Of a stretch of DNA of 37,906 nucleotides, positions 1 to 6,968 are shown one piece after another. The stretch's first letter is position 1. Each line of letters begins with the position of its first letter. Below the pieces are notes generated by a model. It saw only the letters and a list, made by a program, of their open reading frames with translations. It was not told the DNA's origin and did not search any database. This DNA comes from Spirochaetales bacterium (GTDB lineage Bacteria > Spirochaetota > Spirochaetia > Treponematales > Treponemataceae). The position numbers and the translations under genes were made by a program. The stretch covers positions 1-37,906 of the forward strand of contig QKDA01000131.1 in the NCBI GenBank assembly GCA_003246765.1, in the 5' to 3' direction.

Positions 1-799
1 CCATATAGCCTTCGCAAAATATAACCGACTTGGTCTGCCTAATTTCAGGAAGGGCTTTATCCAGGGCAAAAAGGGTTTCCCCCTTTTTATATTGGGGCAT
101 GTCCGATGAGTTGAGGTATTTTGGGCCTTCCCCGGAGAGAATTCTTCCGCCGAAGGCTACCACCTGACCCTTCCTGTTGGCAATGGGAAACATGAGCCGG
201 TCCGAGAAGAAGGCCGATTCGGGGTATTTTTTGGAGAAAAGCCCCGACTTTTCTAGGAATTCCCGGGAATAGCCCTTTTTACTCAAGAAGGAATGGAGCC
301 ACCTCCGGTCAGCGGGGGCATAGCCCAGCCGGAAATCCCTGATAATCTCGGGGGAAACCTTCCGGGAGACGAGATAGTCCAGGGCTCCTTTCCCGAGGGG
401 CGCTTCGGTCAATAAATAGTGAAAGCTTCCCGCTACCCGGTCGTAGAGCTCCACGAGTTTCTCTTTCGTATCGTCCCGGGGAAGCGGTGCGCCCTGCCCC
501 CCCTCGTAGATTACCTCCACGCCGCTTTTCTTGGCGAGGGTTTCCACTGCCTCCACGAATGAAAGCTTGTCCATCTCCATGAGGAAATTTATGACCCCGC
601 CTCCCTTTCCGCAGCCGAAACAGTGATACATCTTGCGGTCCGGCACTACGTGAAAGGAAGGGGTTTTTTCGTTGTGGAAGGGACAGCATCCCCACCAGTC
701 CGAGCCTCGGCGTTCCAGCCGGGTATACTCTCCCACCAGGGCGACGATATCGGTTTGGCTGTTTACGGCATCTACCGTGGAGGAGCTGATCTTCCCCAT
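1..799 (-). CDS. dnaG: DNA primase DnaG (N-terminal part, cut by window edge)
   Basis: DNA primase makes the RNA primers for chromosome replication. I translated the minus strand from the ATG at 799 to the edge, giving about 266 codons without a stop. The N-terminal CHC2 zinc-binding domain is clear: C39-x2-H42-x17-C60-x2-C63, followed by the glycine-rich GCGKGGG stretch. The catalytic core N-domain follows, with a YLxSRxxSPEII segment and FGGRIL around residues 215-220. The readable part ends in CEGYM, the start of the TOPRIM EGYMD motif, so the metal-binding core and helicase-interaction domain lie off-window. The ATG overlaps the mltG stop by one base (TGATG), so it is translationally coupled. 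In related spirochaetes rpoD often follows dnaG, but that cannot be seen here. Confidence 0.96.
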   Translation of the reverse strand, partial: MGKISSSTVDAVNSQTDIVALVGEYTRLERRGSDWWGCCPFHNEKTPSFHVVPDRKMYHCFGCGKGGGVINFLMEMDKLSFVEAVETLAKKSGVEVIYEGGQGAPLPRDDTKEKLVELYDRVAGSFHYLLTEAPLGKGALDYLVSRKVSPEIIRDFRLGYAPADRRWLHSFLSKKGYSREFLEKSGLFSKKYPESAFFSDRLMFPIANRKGQVVAFGGRILSGEGPKYLNSSDMPQYKKGETLFALDKALPEIRQTKSVIFCEGYM

Positions 800-1842
800 C
801 AGTTCCCCTTGGAGGACGAAATCGGACTCGCCTTGAGCACCAGGCTGCGTCCGGCCCTGACGTGCTCCTCCAGGGAGCGGGTGAAGGCATGGGAGCCCGT
901 TTCTGCGTCTACAAGGCGAAAGTACAAATAGTCTGATTGGGCGGGATTAAAGGCCGCCGAGAGGGCTACCGTACCGGGACTGCAAATAGGTCCCGGCGGA
1001 AGGGCCGCCCACAGGTAGGTATTGTAGTCGCTCTGAATGGCGAGGTCCGAGTCGAGGAGCCGATAGGGATGGGGCCTTCCCTGAATCTCCGTAATGATGT
1101 ATTCGACGGTGGCGCAAGACTGAAGTCCCATGCCGATCTTTATCCGGTTTCGGAAAACGCTCGCTATCAGGGGCGCCTCGGCGGCGACCCTGTACTCCCG
1201 CTCCACGACGCTCGCGAGAATCACCGCCCGGCGAAACTCTTCCGGATCCGACGGAACCCCGGGCAAACCTTTCACCCGGGAAAAGAAATTTCCCGCCATC
1301 ATGCGGACTACCTGCCTCGGGCTTATCTCGTAGGGGAAAAAATAGGTGTCCGGGAACAGGTAACCCTCGGCGCTTTCGCCCCGTATGCCGAGTTCCGACA
1401 ATAATTCGGAATCCTTGGAGGCCGTCAGGAAATCCTCCGCCGACACCACCCCGGCGTCCTCGAGGTGGCGGGCGGTTTTCGACAGGGACAGCCCCTCCGG
1501 TATGGTAACCCTGCGGGTTTCCTCGCGGCCGGCGACGAGCGTGCCCAAAACCTCGAGGGTGCCCGCCGCGGGAGAAACGCTATAGGTCCCCGCCCGGAGG
1601 ATCAACCCCTGAAGCCTGACGACGGCGTACGCGGCGGCTCCGGACCGAACGAAGCCTTCCCGGGCCAAATCGGCGACGATCTCCCGGGCGCTTTGCCCCC
1701 GGGACACGGTGAATAGCCGAGCCGAAGCGGTTTTATCCGCGGGGGAAAGAAGATATGCCCCGACGGCTGCGGCCGCCGCGAGAGTAAAGAAAAGGGCCGC
1801 CGCGAGGGCGCGAAAGATGCTGTTAGCTTTCATCATGGTCAT
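799..1842 (-). CDS. mltG: Endolytic murein transglycosylase MltG (YceG-like)
   Basis: Membrane-anchored enzyme that cleaves nascent peptidoglycan strands and so sets glycan length. The 347-residue protein has a short cytoplasmic start, one hydrophobic segment at about residues 10-32, a LysM-like segment (about 43-105), and the YceG catalytic domain. The motif ILASVVERE contains the predicted catalytic Glu214. It is followed by the family's ASVFxNR, GMxLQSCATVEY and ALPPGPICSPG blocks. The ATG at 1842 overlaps the stop of the 54-codon gene upstream as ATGA. Two further ATGs lie within the first four codons, so the exact start could shift by a few residues. The downstream neighbour is dnaG, overlapping by one base. 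Confidence 0.95.
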   Translation of the reverse strand: MTMMKANSIFRALAAALFFTLAAAAAVGAYLLSPADKTASARLFTVSRGQSAREIVADLAREGFVRSGAAAYAVVRLQGLILRAGTYSVSPAAGTLEVLGTLVAGREETRRVTIPEGLSLSKTARHLEDAGVVSAEDFLTASKDSELLSELGIRGESAEGYLFPDTYFFPYEISPRQVVRMMAGNFFSRVKGLPGVPSDPEEFRRAVILASVVEREYRVAAEAPLIASVFRNRIKIGMGLQSCATVEYIITEIQGRPHPYRLLDSDLAIQSDYNTYLWAALPPGPICSPGTVALSAAFNPAQSDYLYFRLVDAETGSHAFTRSLEEHVRAGRSLVLKASPISSSKGN

Positions 1843-2003
1843 CCAAAAAAACGTTCCGCTTCCTCTATGGTCATGGAGTCATAGATCCTTCCCTCGACGA
1901 AGTGAAAAAAACTTTCGAGTACCGGATTCAGTCCCTCTTCGTTTCGTCGAAGCAGCAAGGCCAGGGCCTGAAGCTCCGCCTCGGTAAAGGTATAGTCGTT
2001 CAC
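1839..2003 (-). CDS. Small hypothetical protein, 54 residues, between MBL hydrolase and mltG
   Basis: I do not recognise a family. The gene is supported by position: a GTG at 2003 overlaps the upstream hydrolase stop as GTGA, and its own TGA overlaps the mltG start as ATGA, so the frame is held by two coupled junctions. A longer version starting at 2075 would run deep inside the hydrolase gene and is unlikely. The product is acidic and looks mostly helical, with a leucine-rich stretch at about residues 11-19 and SMTIEEAERFFG at the C-terminus. It has no signal peptide, membrane segment or cysteine. The call as a real gene is fairly firm; its function is unknown. Confidence 0.7.
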   Translation of the reverse strand: MNDYTFTEAELQALALLLRRNEEGLNPVLESFFHFVEGRIYDSMTIEEAERFFG

Positions 2004-2965
2004 AGATGCATCTCCATCCCCTCTCGGGCAATTACGATCTCGATCGGCTCGTTTCCGGCATAATGCCGGTACCACTCGGCGGACTGGCGAAGGGAGAAGA
2101 TCTTTTTATCCGTATACGTTGGTTCGTGATGAAAGAGGGCTAGTTTCTTTACCCCCCAGGTAAGGGCAAAATCCACGGTGCTCGAAAAGGAGGAATGCCC
2201 CCAGCCGGTCTTCTCCAGGGCCTCGTTGGCGGTATATTGGGAGTCCATGATGAGCAAGTCGGCGCCGGAGAAAAAAAGGCGGTTTTCGGGGGTATCGAGA
2301 AAATCTTCCCGGGAAAGCTCCGTGTCGGTGGAATAGATGAAGGAGACGCCGTTTTCCTCAAAGCGGTAGGCAGTACAGCCCCCGGGATGGTTTACCCGCT
2401 TCCACCGGATTAGGGTTCCCCCTATCTTGAGGGAATCCCCCTCGGAACCCAGGTGGACGAATTCCAAGGCCGCGTTGAACCCGCCGGGACCTTCCAGGGG
2501 AACGGGAAAATAAGGGGAGCGCATTTGGTAGTTTAGCCGTTCTCTCAGGTCAGGATCGGTGGAATAAAAAACGATCCGGTTTCTCGGGTCAAAGGCTTGG
2601 CCGAAAAAGGGAAGTCCCTGGAGGTGGTCCCAATGAAAGTGGGAGAAGAAGATGTGATAGGTCACGCCGCCGCTGGTATGGACCGGCCGGTTTCTCAGGT
2701 TGAGGGAGAGCTCCCGCAGGCCTGAACCGGCGTCCAGTATGATGCACTCCCCCTGATCGTTTTCAAGTTCCACGCAGGAGGTATTCCCCCCCACGGTACC
2801 GAAAAGCCATTCCGGTAGGGAAGCGAGGAATTTCTCCCGGGCATCCGCGGAAATTACGTCCTTTGGGGTAATCCTCTGAACTACCGCGGCGATTCGGTTC
2901 TGTATCTGAAGCGGCGAAAGAGGCGTCGGGATGGAACCCCGAACCCCCCAGAAGGAGATCTTCAT
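2000..2965 (-). CDS. Metallo-beta-lactamase-fold hydrolase (PhnP/RNase Z-like group)
   Basis: A 321-residue zinc-dependent hydrolase of the metallo-beta-lactamase fold. It begins with MKISFWGVRGSIPTP, the typical start of a bacterial subgroup related to PhnP and cyclic-nucleotide phosphodiesterases. The metal motif HFHWDH lies near residue 120; NHPGG, an STD strand (IYSTDTE), GADLLIMDSQY and a late HHEP supply the other ligands. I chose the ATG at 2965 rather than the in-frame start at 2998 because GGAGGTGA sits just upstream and the conserved N-terminus starts there. The Shine-Dalgarno overlaps the end of the preceding gene. The substrate cannot be told from sequence; phosphodiesters are the family's usual targets. 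Confidence 0.88.
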   Translation of the reverse strand: MKISFWGVRGSIPTPLSPLQIQNRIAAVVQRITPKDVISADAREKFLASLPEWLFGTVGGNTSCVELENDQGECIILDAGSGLRELSLNLRNRPVHTSGGVTYHIFFSHFHWDHLQGLPFFGQAFDPRNRIVFYSTDPDLRERLNYQMRSPYFPVPLEGPGGFNAALEFVHLGSEGDSLKIGGTLIRWKRVNHPGGCTAYRFEENGVSFIYSTDTELSREDFLDTPENRLFFSGADLLIMDSQYTANEALEKTGWGHSSFSSTVDFALTWGVKKLALFHHEPTYTDKKIFSLRQSAEWYRHYAGNEPIEIVIAREGMEMHL

Positions 2966-2972
2966 GTCCCCC

Positions 2973-3425
2973 TCACCTCCCGGTTTTCTCTCTGACAATA
3001 TACGGCTCCCGCCGACGGCGTTCGAGCAGCGCCTCGATTTCTTCCGGCCCGTGCAGGGCCCCGCGGTTTACCCCGGGGCAGTCCGCGGCATTTGCGGCCC
3101 ACCAGTCCTCGTCCTGCAGCAGGGAATTCCAAAAGGGATAGGATGAGCATTGGAAGGGCCTGCTTTCATACGCGATACAGGACTGATCCCAAAGGATGCA
3201 GTCGTAGTTCTTTTTTTCCCGAAGGCACAGGTTTTCCGTGCCGTCCCCCCGATCGACCCAGCGGCAATAGGAGTCGATAAAGTCCTCCCTGGAACAGTCC
3301 GCCCACCTGAGGAGCCGTTCAAGGTCTGCCTCCGAGAGCCTGACCACTCCGGGCTCATGCCGGCAGCAGCCTGAACAGCGCTGACAGCTGAAATGCAAAC
3401 CCTCGGACCAAAACGGCTTATCCAT
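2973..3425 (-). CDS. YkgJ-type cysteine-cluster protein (putative Zn/Fe-binding)
   Basis: A 150-residue protein with the CxxCxxCC cluster near the N-terminus (FSCQRCSGCCRHEPG). A second set of cysteines follows: CLREK, YDCILWDQSCIAYESRPFQCSSYPFW. This pattern defines the YkgJ family, which is predicted to bind zinc or an iron-sulfur cluster and whose reaction is unknown. The ATG at 3425 is preceded by AAGGAGG at good spacing. An in-frame start at 3503 would run through the tRNA-Tyr terminator, so I reject it. It is the first gene of the minus-strand operon leading to dnaG and begins about 35 bases after the tRNA terminator; I see no clear promoter of its own. Confidence 0.88.
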   Translation of the reverse strand: MDKPFWSEGLHFSCQRCSGCCRHEPGVVRLSEADLERLLRWADCSREDFIDSYCRWVDRGDGTENLCLREKKNYDCILWDQSCIAYESRPFQCSSYPFWNSLLQDEDWWAANAADCPGVNRGALHGPEEIEALLERRRREPYIVREKTGR

Positions 3426-3458
3426 CGAGTATACCTCCTTCCCGGGAAAACGGCGAGG

Positions 3459-3492
3459 AAAAAAAAAGCCTTCCTTAAAAAAGGAAGGCTTT
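3459..3492 (-). terminator. Intrinsic terminator behind the tRNA-Thr/tRNA-Tyr unit
   Basis: Read on the minus strand, a 12-bp stem (3481-3492 with 3465-3476) and a 4-base loop are followed by a run of T. The hairpin starts directly at the tRNA-Tyr discriminator base (3493), so the tRNA 3' trailer is the terminator itself. Confidence 0.9.
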
Positions 3493-3574
3493 TGGGGAGA
3501 CAAGGATTCGAACCTTGGAAGGCTGAGCCAACAGATTTACAGTCTGCCCCCTTTGACCACTCGGGAATCTCCCC
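3493..3574 (-). tRNA. tRNA-Tyr (anticodon GTA)
   Basis: The minus strand folds into a class II cloverleaf. The acceptor stem GGGGAGA pairs with TCTCCCC, the anticodon loop is CTGTAAA with anticodon GTA, there is a long variable arm, and the T arm is CAAGG-TTCGAAT-CCTTG. The discriminator is A. CCA is not encoded; the next bases belong to the terminator stem. It is the second gene of a two-tRNA unit, 32 bases downstream of tRNA-Thr. Confidence 0.95.
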
Positions 3575-3606
3575 ATATCTTCGTTCGCGCGTCGCCGTAA
3601 CCGTCT

Positions 3607-3680
3607 AGCCAACTCAGGGATTCGAACCCTGGACCCCGAGATTACAAATCACGTGCTCTGGCCAGCTGAGCTAAGTTGGC
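3607..3680 (-). tRNA. tRNA-Thr (anticodon TGT)
   Basis: A minus-strand cloverleaf with acceptor GCCAACT/AGTTGGC, D arm GCTC/GAGC, anticodon loop TTTGTAA (anticodon TGT) and T arm CAGGG-TTCGAAT-CCCTG. The discriminator is T and CCA is not encoded. The anticodon stem CGTGA/TCTCG carries an unusual U-U mismatch at its middle pair (bases 3651 and 3639). A 9-bp inverted repeat flanks the gene (3683-3691 and 3581-3589). Confidence 0.95.
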
Positions 3681-3698
3681 GTCGCGAACGAGGGTTAA

Positions 3699-3725
3699 AC
3701 TATACCATGGCAAAAAAAAAGTCAA
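3699..3725 (-). promoter_or_regulatory. Promoter of the tRNA-Thr/tRNA-Tyr unit
   Basis: On the minus strand TTGACT (3720-3725) and TATAGT (3699-3704) are separated by 15 bases, a short spacer made mainly of T. Transcription would start about 12 bases before tRNA-Thr. The -35 box contains the glgA stop codon. Confidence 0.7.
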
Positions 3726-5305
3726 GTACGGGAAGGGATATTTTTAGCGTAGAGGGGAATGTAGGACTCTCTGACGATTCTGTCCCAATCAAAGTCTTCC
3801 GTCACGCGGCGGGCGGCCTTCATGATCATCTCCAAGAACCGGCTGTCGTGAAAGTCATTGCCCCCGCAGGATTCGAAGAGGCCGATGACGCGCCGCAGAA
3901 CATCAGCGAGCTCTTCGGGATCATTGGGCCTGGAGGCGTCGCCATAGAGAAACCCCGTCTCGCCGTCGCGAATCTTGCGTAAACCGCCCACGGCCCTTGC
4001 CACGGGGAGGGTTCCATAAATCTGGGCGATGAGGTCTTCCAAGCCGCAGGGCTCATACTCGCTGGGCAGCACGATGAAATCCGCGGAAGCCACCGCAAGA
4101 CGGGCCCACAAACGGTCGTAGCCCCGAAGGTGGACAAAACGTCCCGGATAGGCCGCCGCAAGTCCTGCCAAGGCCTCTTCCAAAGCGGGATCTCCCTGGC
4201 CCAGGAGAATGAAATCGCAGCGGGATTCCGAGGAGAAGACCCGCTTCAAAGCCTCGACGAGGACGGATAAGCCCTTCTGCGCGGCTATTCGGCCCTGATA
4301 GCACAATAAAGGCCCCCCTTCCCCCTGGGAAAGGGATCCCACGGCCTTAAGGGCGGCGGGAAGCTCCCCTGCCGCCAACCTCCGGAAAAGTTCTTCCCGA
4401 CACCGGTACTTTCCCTTTACATCGCCCTTCTCGGGGTCGAACTCGTAGGGCAACAGGGAACATTCCCTGTCGGATGGAAGGTATCTATGCCTGTCGATTC
4501 CGTTGGTAATTCCCGTTACCTTTATGCTGCGTTCACGAAAGACCGCCGCCAATCCCTCGGTTGAGTCAAGGGGCCCGGGATTCATGAGCTCTTCCGCGTA
4601 CCAGGGAGAAACCGTGGTCAGGCAGGCATAGTTCGCCGCCGCCAGGAAGGGTTCAACCGCGCCTGACAGAAGCCCGTCGGCGCAGAATCGAGGATCCAAA
4701 CCGGTGATTTCCACGGCATAGGAAAGAGAAGCCAAGGTTTGCCGATACCCGGGGCCCGCGTTGTGAATGGTAACGAGAAAGCCCGCGGAATCGAAGGCCC
4801 TCCTGGCCTCGCGGTCCGCGCGAACCAAGACCGGGAGCAGGGCCGCATGGGCGTCGTGGGCATGGACGATATCGGGACGCTCGCCCCGTTCCACCGCGAA
4901 CCGGATCACCGCCTGCTGCAGGAGAATGTTCATCACGTCCACGTCTAGATGGCCGGAACCGCGGCGGCATCCCGGAATCAGGGCCGCCTCGTCTTCAGTG
5001 TAGACATATACCTGGTGCTTTCCGCCGTATACGGGGGCGTCGATCAGGATGATCCTGACCCCGTTTATTTCCCGGGAAAAAAAGGATACGGGGAATACCG
5101 AATCCGCCGCCGGAAGGCTGCAGCTCCAGACGGGGCTCCCCTCCCGTGGAATAAAGCCGTAGCGGGGCAAGAAAACCGTAACCCTTACCCCCGCACGGGT
5201 CAGGCTTTCCGCCAGGGAGCGGGTGACGTTTTTTACGCCCCCGGCCTCGGCAACGCCCGCATATTCCCGGGTAACGAGATATACGGATTCGGGACTGCGG
5301 CTCAT
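3722..5305 (-). CDS. glgA: Glycogen synthase (ADP-glucose type, GT5)
   Basis: Adds glucosyl units from ADP-glucose to growing alpha-1,4-glucan. The 527-residue protein has the GT-B layout of bacterial GlgA. The N-terminal nucleotide-sugar loop reads EAGGVKN, in place of the more usual KxGGL form. HAHDAHAALLP, TIHNAGPGY and TTVSPWYAEE follow, then TNGID at the domain border. The C-terminal half has YQGRIAAQKG and PSEYEPCGLEDL...GTLPVARAVGGL, the catalytic Glu region of family 5. The length is slightly above the E. coli enzyme. The ATG overlaps the aroH stop as ATGA, so the two are coupled. No other glycogen genes are in the window, so the pathway is scattered. The stop codon lies inside the tRNA promoter. 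Confidence 0.95.
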   Translation of the reverse strand: MSRSPESVYLVTREYAGVAEAGGVKNVTRSLAESLTRAGVRVTVFLPRYGFIPREGSPVWSCSLPAADSVFPVSFFSREINGVRIILIDAPVYGGKHQVYVYTEDEAALIPGCRRGSGHLDVDVMNILLQQAVIRFAVERGERPDIVHAHDAHAALLPVLVRADREARRAFDSAGFLVTIHNAGPGYRQTLASLSYAVEITGLDPRFCADGLLSGAVEPFLAAANYACLTTVSPWYAEELMNPGPLDSTEGLAAVFRERSIKVTGITNGIDRHRYLPSDRECSLLPYEFDPEKGDVKGKYRCREELFRRLAAGELPAALKAVGSLSQGEGGPLLCYQGRIAAQKGLSVLVEALKRVFSSESRCDFILLGQGDPALEEALAGLAAAYPGRFVHLRGYDRLWARLAVASADFIVLPSEYEPCGLEDLIAQIYGTLPVARAVGGLRKIRDGETGFLYGDASRPNDPEELADVLRRVIGLFESCGGNDFHDSRFLEMIMKAARRVTEDFDWDRIVRESYIPLYAKNIPSRT

Positions 5306-5673
5306 GCCTTCAGGGAAAGATCGGGACGGAGAACCTCGGCCCCGTTCAGATAGACCGGAACCGGGGCCTCGTTTCCGTAATAGGTAATGAGGACGCGGAT
5401 AACCTTCGGCAGGTACCCTTCGATGTAGGGTTCGGCGGAGGCGAACAAGGGAAGGTCCGGTGCGAGTCCCTGCCGGCGCAAAGCGGTGGCGGGATTCAGG
5501 GCCGTCAGATCCGAGGTGACCGTAAACATGACGGATACGACGGCGCTCTCATTGATGCGGTTCCGATCCAAAAGTTCCCGGTAGAGCTCGGGCACCAGGG
5601 TTCCGATGGAGCTCTCGGTGTTCTCGCAGCAAACGGCGCCGCGGACCGCGTATAGACGATGGGTAGTACTCAT
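5302..5673 (-). CDS. aroH: Monofunctional chorismate mutase, AroH class
   Basis: Converts chorismate to prephenate on the way to phenylalanine and tyrosine. The 123-residue protein matches the trimeric Bacillus AroH type along its whole length. An N-terminal Arg in YAVRGAV corresponds to active-site Arg7, and a TxDL...NPA segment, a VIRVLI strand with the substrate-binding Arg and the C-terminal VLRPDLSL also match. It lies upstream of glgA with a 4-base overlap, a pairing that makes no metabolic sense and probably reflects compaction. There is no Shine-Dalgarno; a promoter sits just before the ATG, predicting a leaderless mRNA. Confidence 0.93.
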   Translation of the reverse strand: MSTTHRLYAVRGAVCCENTESSIGTLVPELYRELLDRNRINESAVVSVMFTVTSDLTALNPATALRRQGLAPDLPLFASAEPYIEGYLPKVIRVLITYYGNEAPVPVYLNGAEVLRPDLSLKA

Positions 5674-5680
5674 TTAGGCC

Positions 5681-5710
5681 ATAATAAGTTGAGGAGAAAA
5701 ACTTTGTCAA
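5681..5710 (-). promoter_or_regulatory. Promoter of aroH-glgA, predicted leaderless
   Basis: On the minus strand TTGACA (5705-5710), 18 bases, TATTAT (5681-5686), then 7 bases to the aroH ATG at 5673. The start point would fall at or next to the ATG. The -35 box contains the TGA stop of the upstream membrane-protein gene. Confidence 0.75.
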
Positions 5711-6054
5711 CGACCGATACCCGCCGAGGCGAGGAGAATGCCCCGGGAAAGGAGGGCTCCGGCGACGGAAAAGACAAGACAGAAGAGGCTGGCCGCGGAC
5801 ATGGACAGGTATACCCTTTGGCGTCGGCGGATAAAAAAAGCCGCTTCAAGGACCAGCGCCATAAGGGAAACCGCCAGAGATAAGGCGGTGGCTGCCGAAA
5901 GGGTCCTCAGGACGATATATTGGGATGAATCGAGAAAATCCTGGCCGTTGCCGAAGAGATAGAGCAACACGAGGCCCAGGGAAAAGAAAACGAGAAACAG
6001 CATGGTTCTGTGCAAAAACCGGATCGTAAACTGCTTTCTGCTTTTCCTGACCAT
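5707..6054 (-). CDS. Small membrane protein, unknown function
   Basis: A 115-residue protein I cannot place in a family. It starts with a basic stretch (MVRKSRKQFTIRFLHR), then has three hydrophobic segments at about residues 17-35, 50-72 and 82-110, so it is an inner-membrane protein with a short cytoplasmic N-terminus. The start is uncertain. AAGGAG lies about 14 bases before the ATG, which is long, and a TATACC box lies 8 bases before it. It is followed after about 30 bases by aroH, which has its own promoter, so the two need not be functionally linked. It is divergent from the SPFH-like gene. Confidence 0.7.
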   Translation of the reverse strand: MVRKSRKQFTIRFLHRTMLFLVFFSLGLVLLYLFGNGQDFLDSSQYIVLRTLSAATALSLAVSLMALVLEAAFFIRRRQRVYLSMSAASLFCLVFSVAGALLSRGILLASAGIGR

Positions 6055-6122
6055 AAAAGTACGGTATACTCCTTAGGGATAACACTATACCTCGCGCCCG
6101 TTTATTTTGACAGGGGAACCCA

Positions 6123-6968
6123 ATGAAAAAAGCTCTTATTTCCTTGCTGCTGCTCTCTGCCGCCGCGGCCGCGGTTTTTTATTTCGGGTGGACTTCATTC
6201 GCGATTCCCCCGGGACAGTTCGGAGTCCTCATTACCAAAACCGGCGGCGTTCACCAGACCGTGATCGAACCCGGCAATTTCGCGTGGAACTGGGAGCGGC
6301 TGCTTCCGACCAACTCAACCCTGAAGGTTTTCGCCCTCGCCCCGAGATCCGTATCCCACACCAGCGCCGGCGTTCTGCCCTCGGGAAAGCTTTTCGCCGG
6401 CGGGATGGAAGGGAATCCCGACTTTTCCTGGAACGTTTCCCTCACGGTCACGGCCCGGCTTGATCCGGCAAAACTACCCGCCCTCCTCAAGGATTCGGGG
6501 ATATCCGACCAAAATGCATTGGACGCGTGGGTGGACAACCGACTGAAAAACCTCGCGGACGAGGCCGTACGAAGGGCGCTGAACGAGGCCGTCAACGGGG
6601 GCGATACCCCTGGAAGAGCGCTCTCGGATCCAGCAGGCCTGGCGCTGTACCTCTCCAAGGCAGTGGCCTCGGAAGCGTCCGGGGAACTGATCGGGATCGA
6701 AACGAGAGTCGACAGCCTCTCTTATCCGGATACGGACCTCTATAGGCTCGCCAAGCAAACCTATCTTGCCTACCTTGACGAAAAAACCCGGCAATTCACC
6801 GCTGCCGCTGTCCGCGAGGCAGGATCCGCCGCCGCAGACCGCTTCGCCCTGGATCGTTACGAGCAGTGGGGGGCTTTGCTCACCAAATACCCCATTCTTA
6901 TAGATTTCATTAATCTAACCGACGGAAACCCCGCAGCGGCCCTTGATAAGGTGAAAGCCCCCCGTTAA
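6123..6968 (+). CDS. SPFH/Band 7-like exported or membrane-anchored protein
   Basis: A 281-residue protein with an N-terminal hydrophobic segment (about residues 3-22) that anchors or exports it. It continues with FAIPPGQFGVLITKTGG and VIEPGNFAWNWERLLPTNSTL, the opening strands of SPFH (stomatin/prohibitin/flotillin/HflK) domains. The rest is helical with alanine-rich stretches near the C-terminus, as in SPFH proteins, but shorter. AGGGG precedes the ATG by 6 bases. There is no NfeD partner and no second SPFH gene next to it. It ends tail to tail with thiN, the two sharing a TTAA. The role is not predictable beyond a membrane-associated scaffold. Confidence 0.72.
   Translation: MKKALISLLLLSAAAAAVFYFGWTSFAIPPGQFGVLITKTGGVHQTVIEPGNFAWNWERLLPTNSTLKVFALAPRSVSHTSAGVLPSGKLFAGGMEGNPDFSWNVSLTVTARLDPAKLPALLKDSGISDQNALDAWVDNRLKNLADEAVRRALNEAVNGGDTPGRALSDPAGLALYLSKAVASEASGELIGIETRVDSLSYPDTDLYRLAKQTYLAYLDEKTRQFTAAAVREAGSAAADRFALDRYEQWGALLTKYPILIDFINLTDGNPAAALDKVKAPR

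Noticed and set aside
309-890. 193-residue minus-strand frame near the left edge
   Set aside because: Overlaps dnaG and the mltG 3' end in another phase; dnaG has clear zinc-finger motifs.
937-1404. 155-residue plus-strand frame
   Set aside because: Lies antisense to mltG, no motifs, no ribosome-binding site.
3428-3433. TATACT on minus before the YkgJ-type gene as a leaderless -10
   Set aside because: Only two bases from the ATG, and the gene has a strong Shine-Dalgarno overlapping it.
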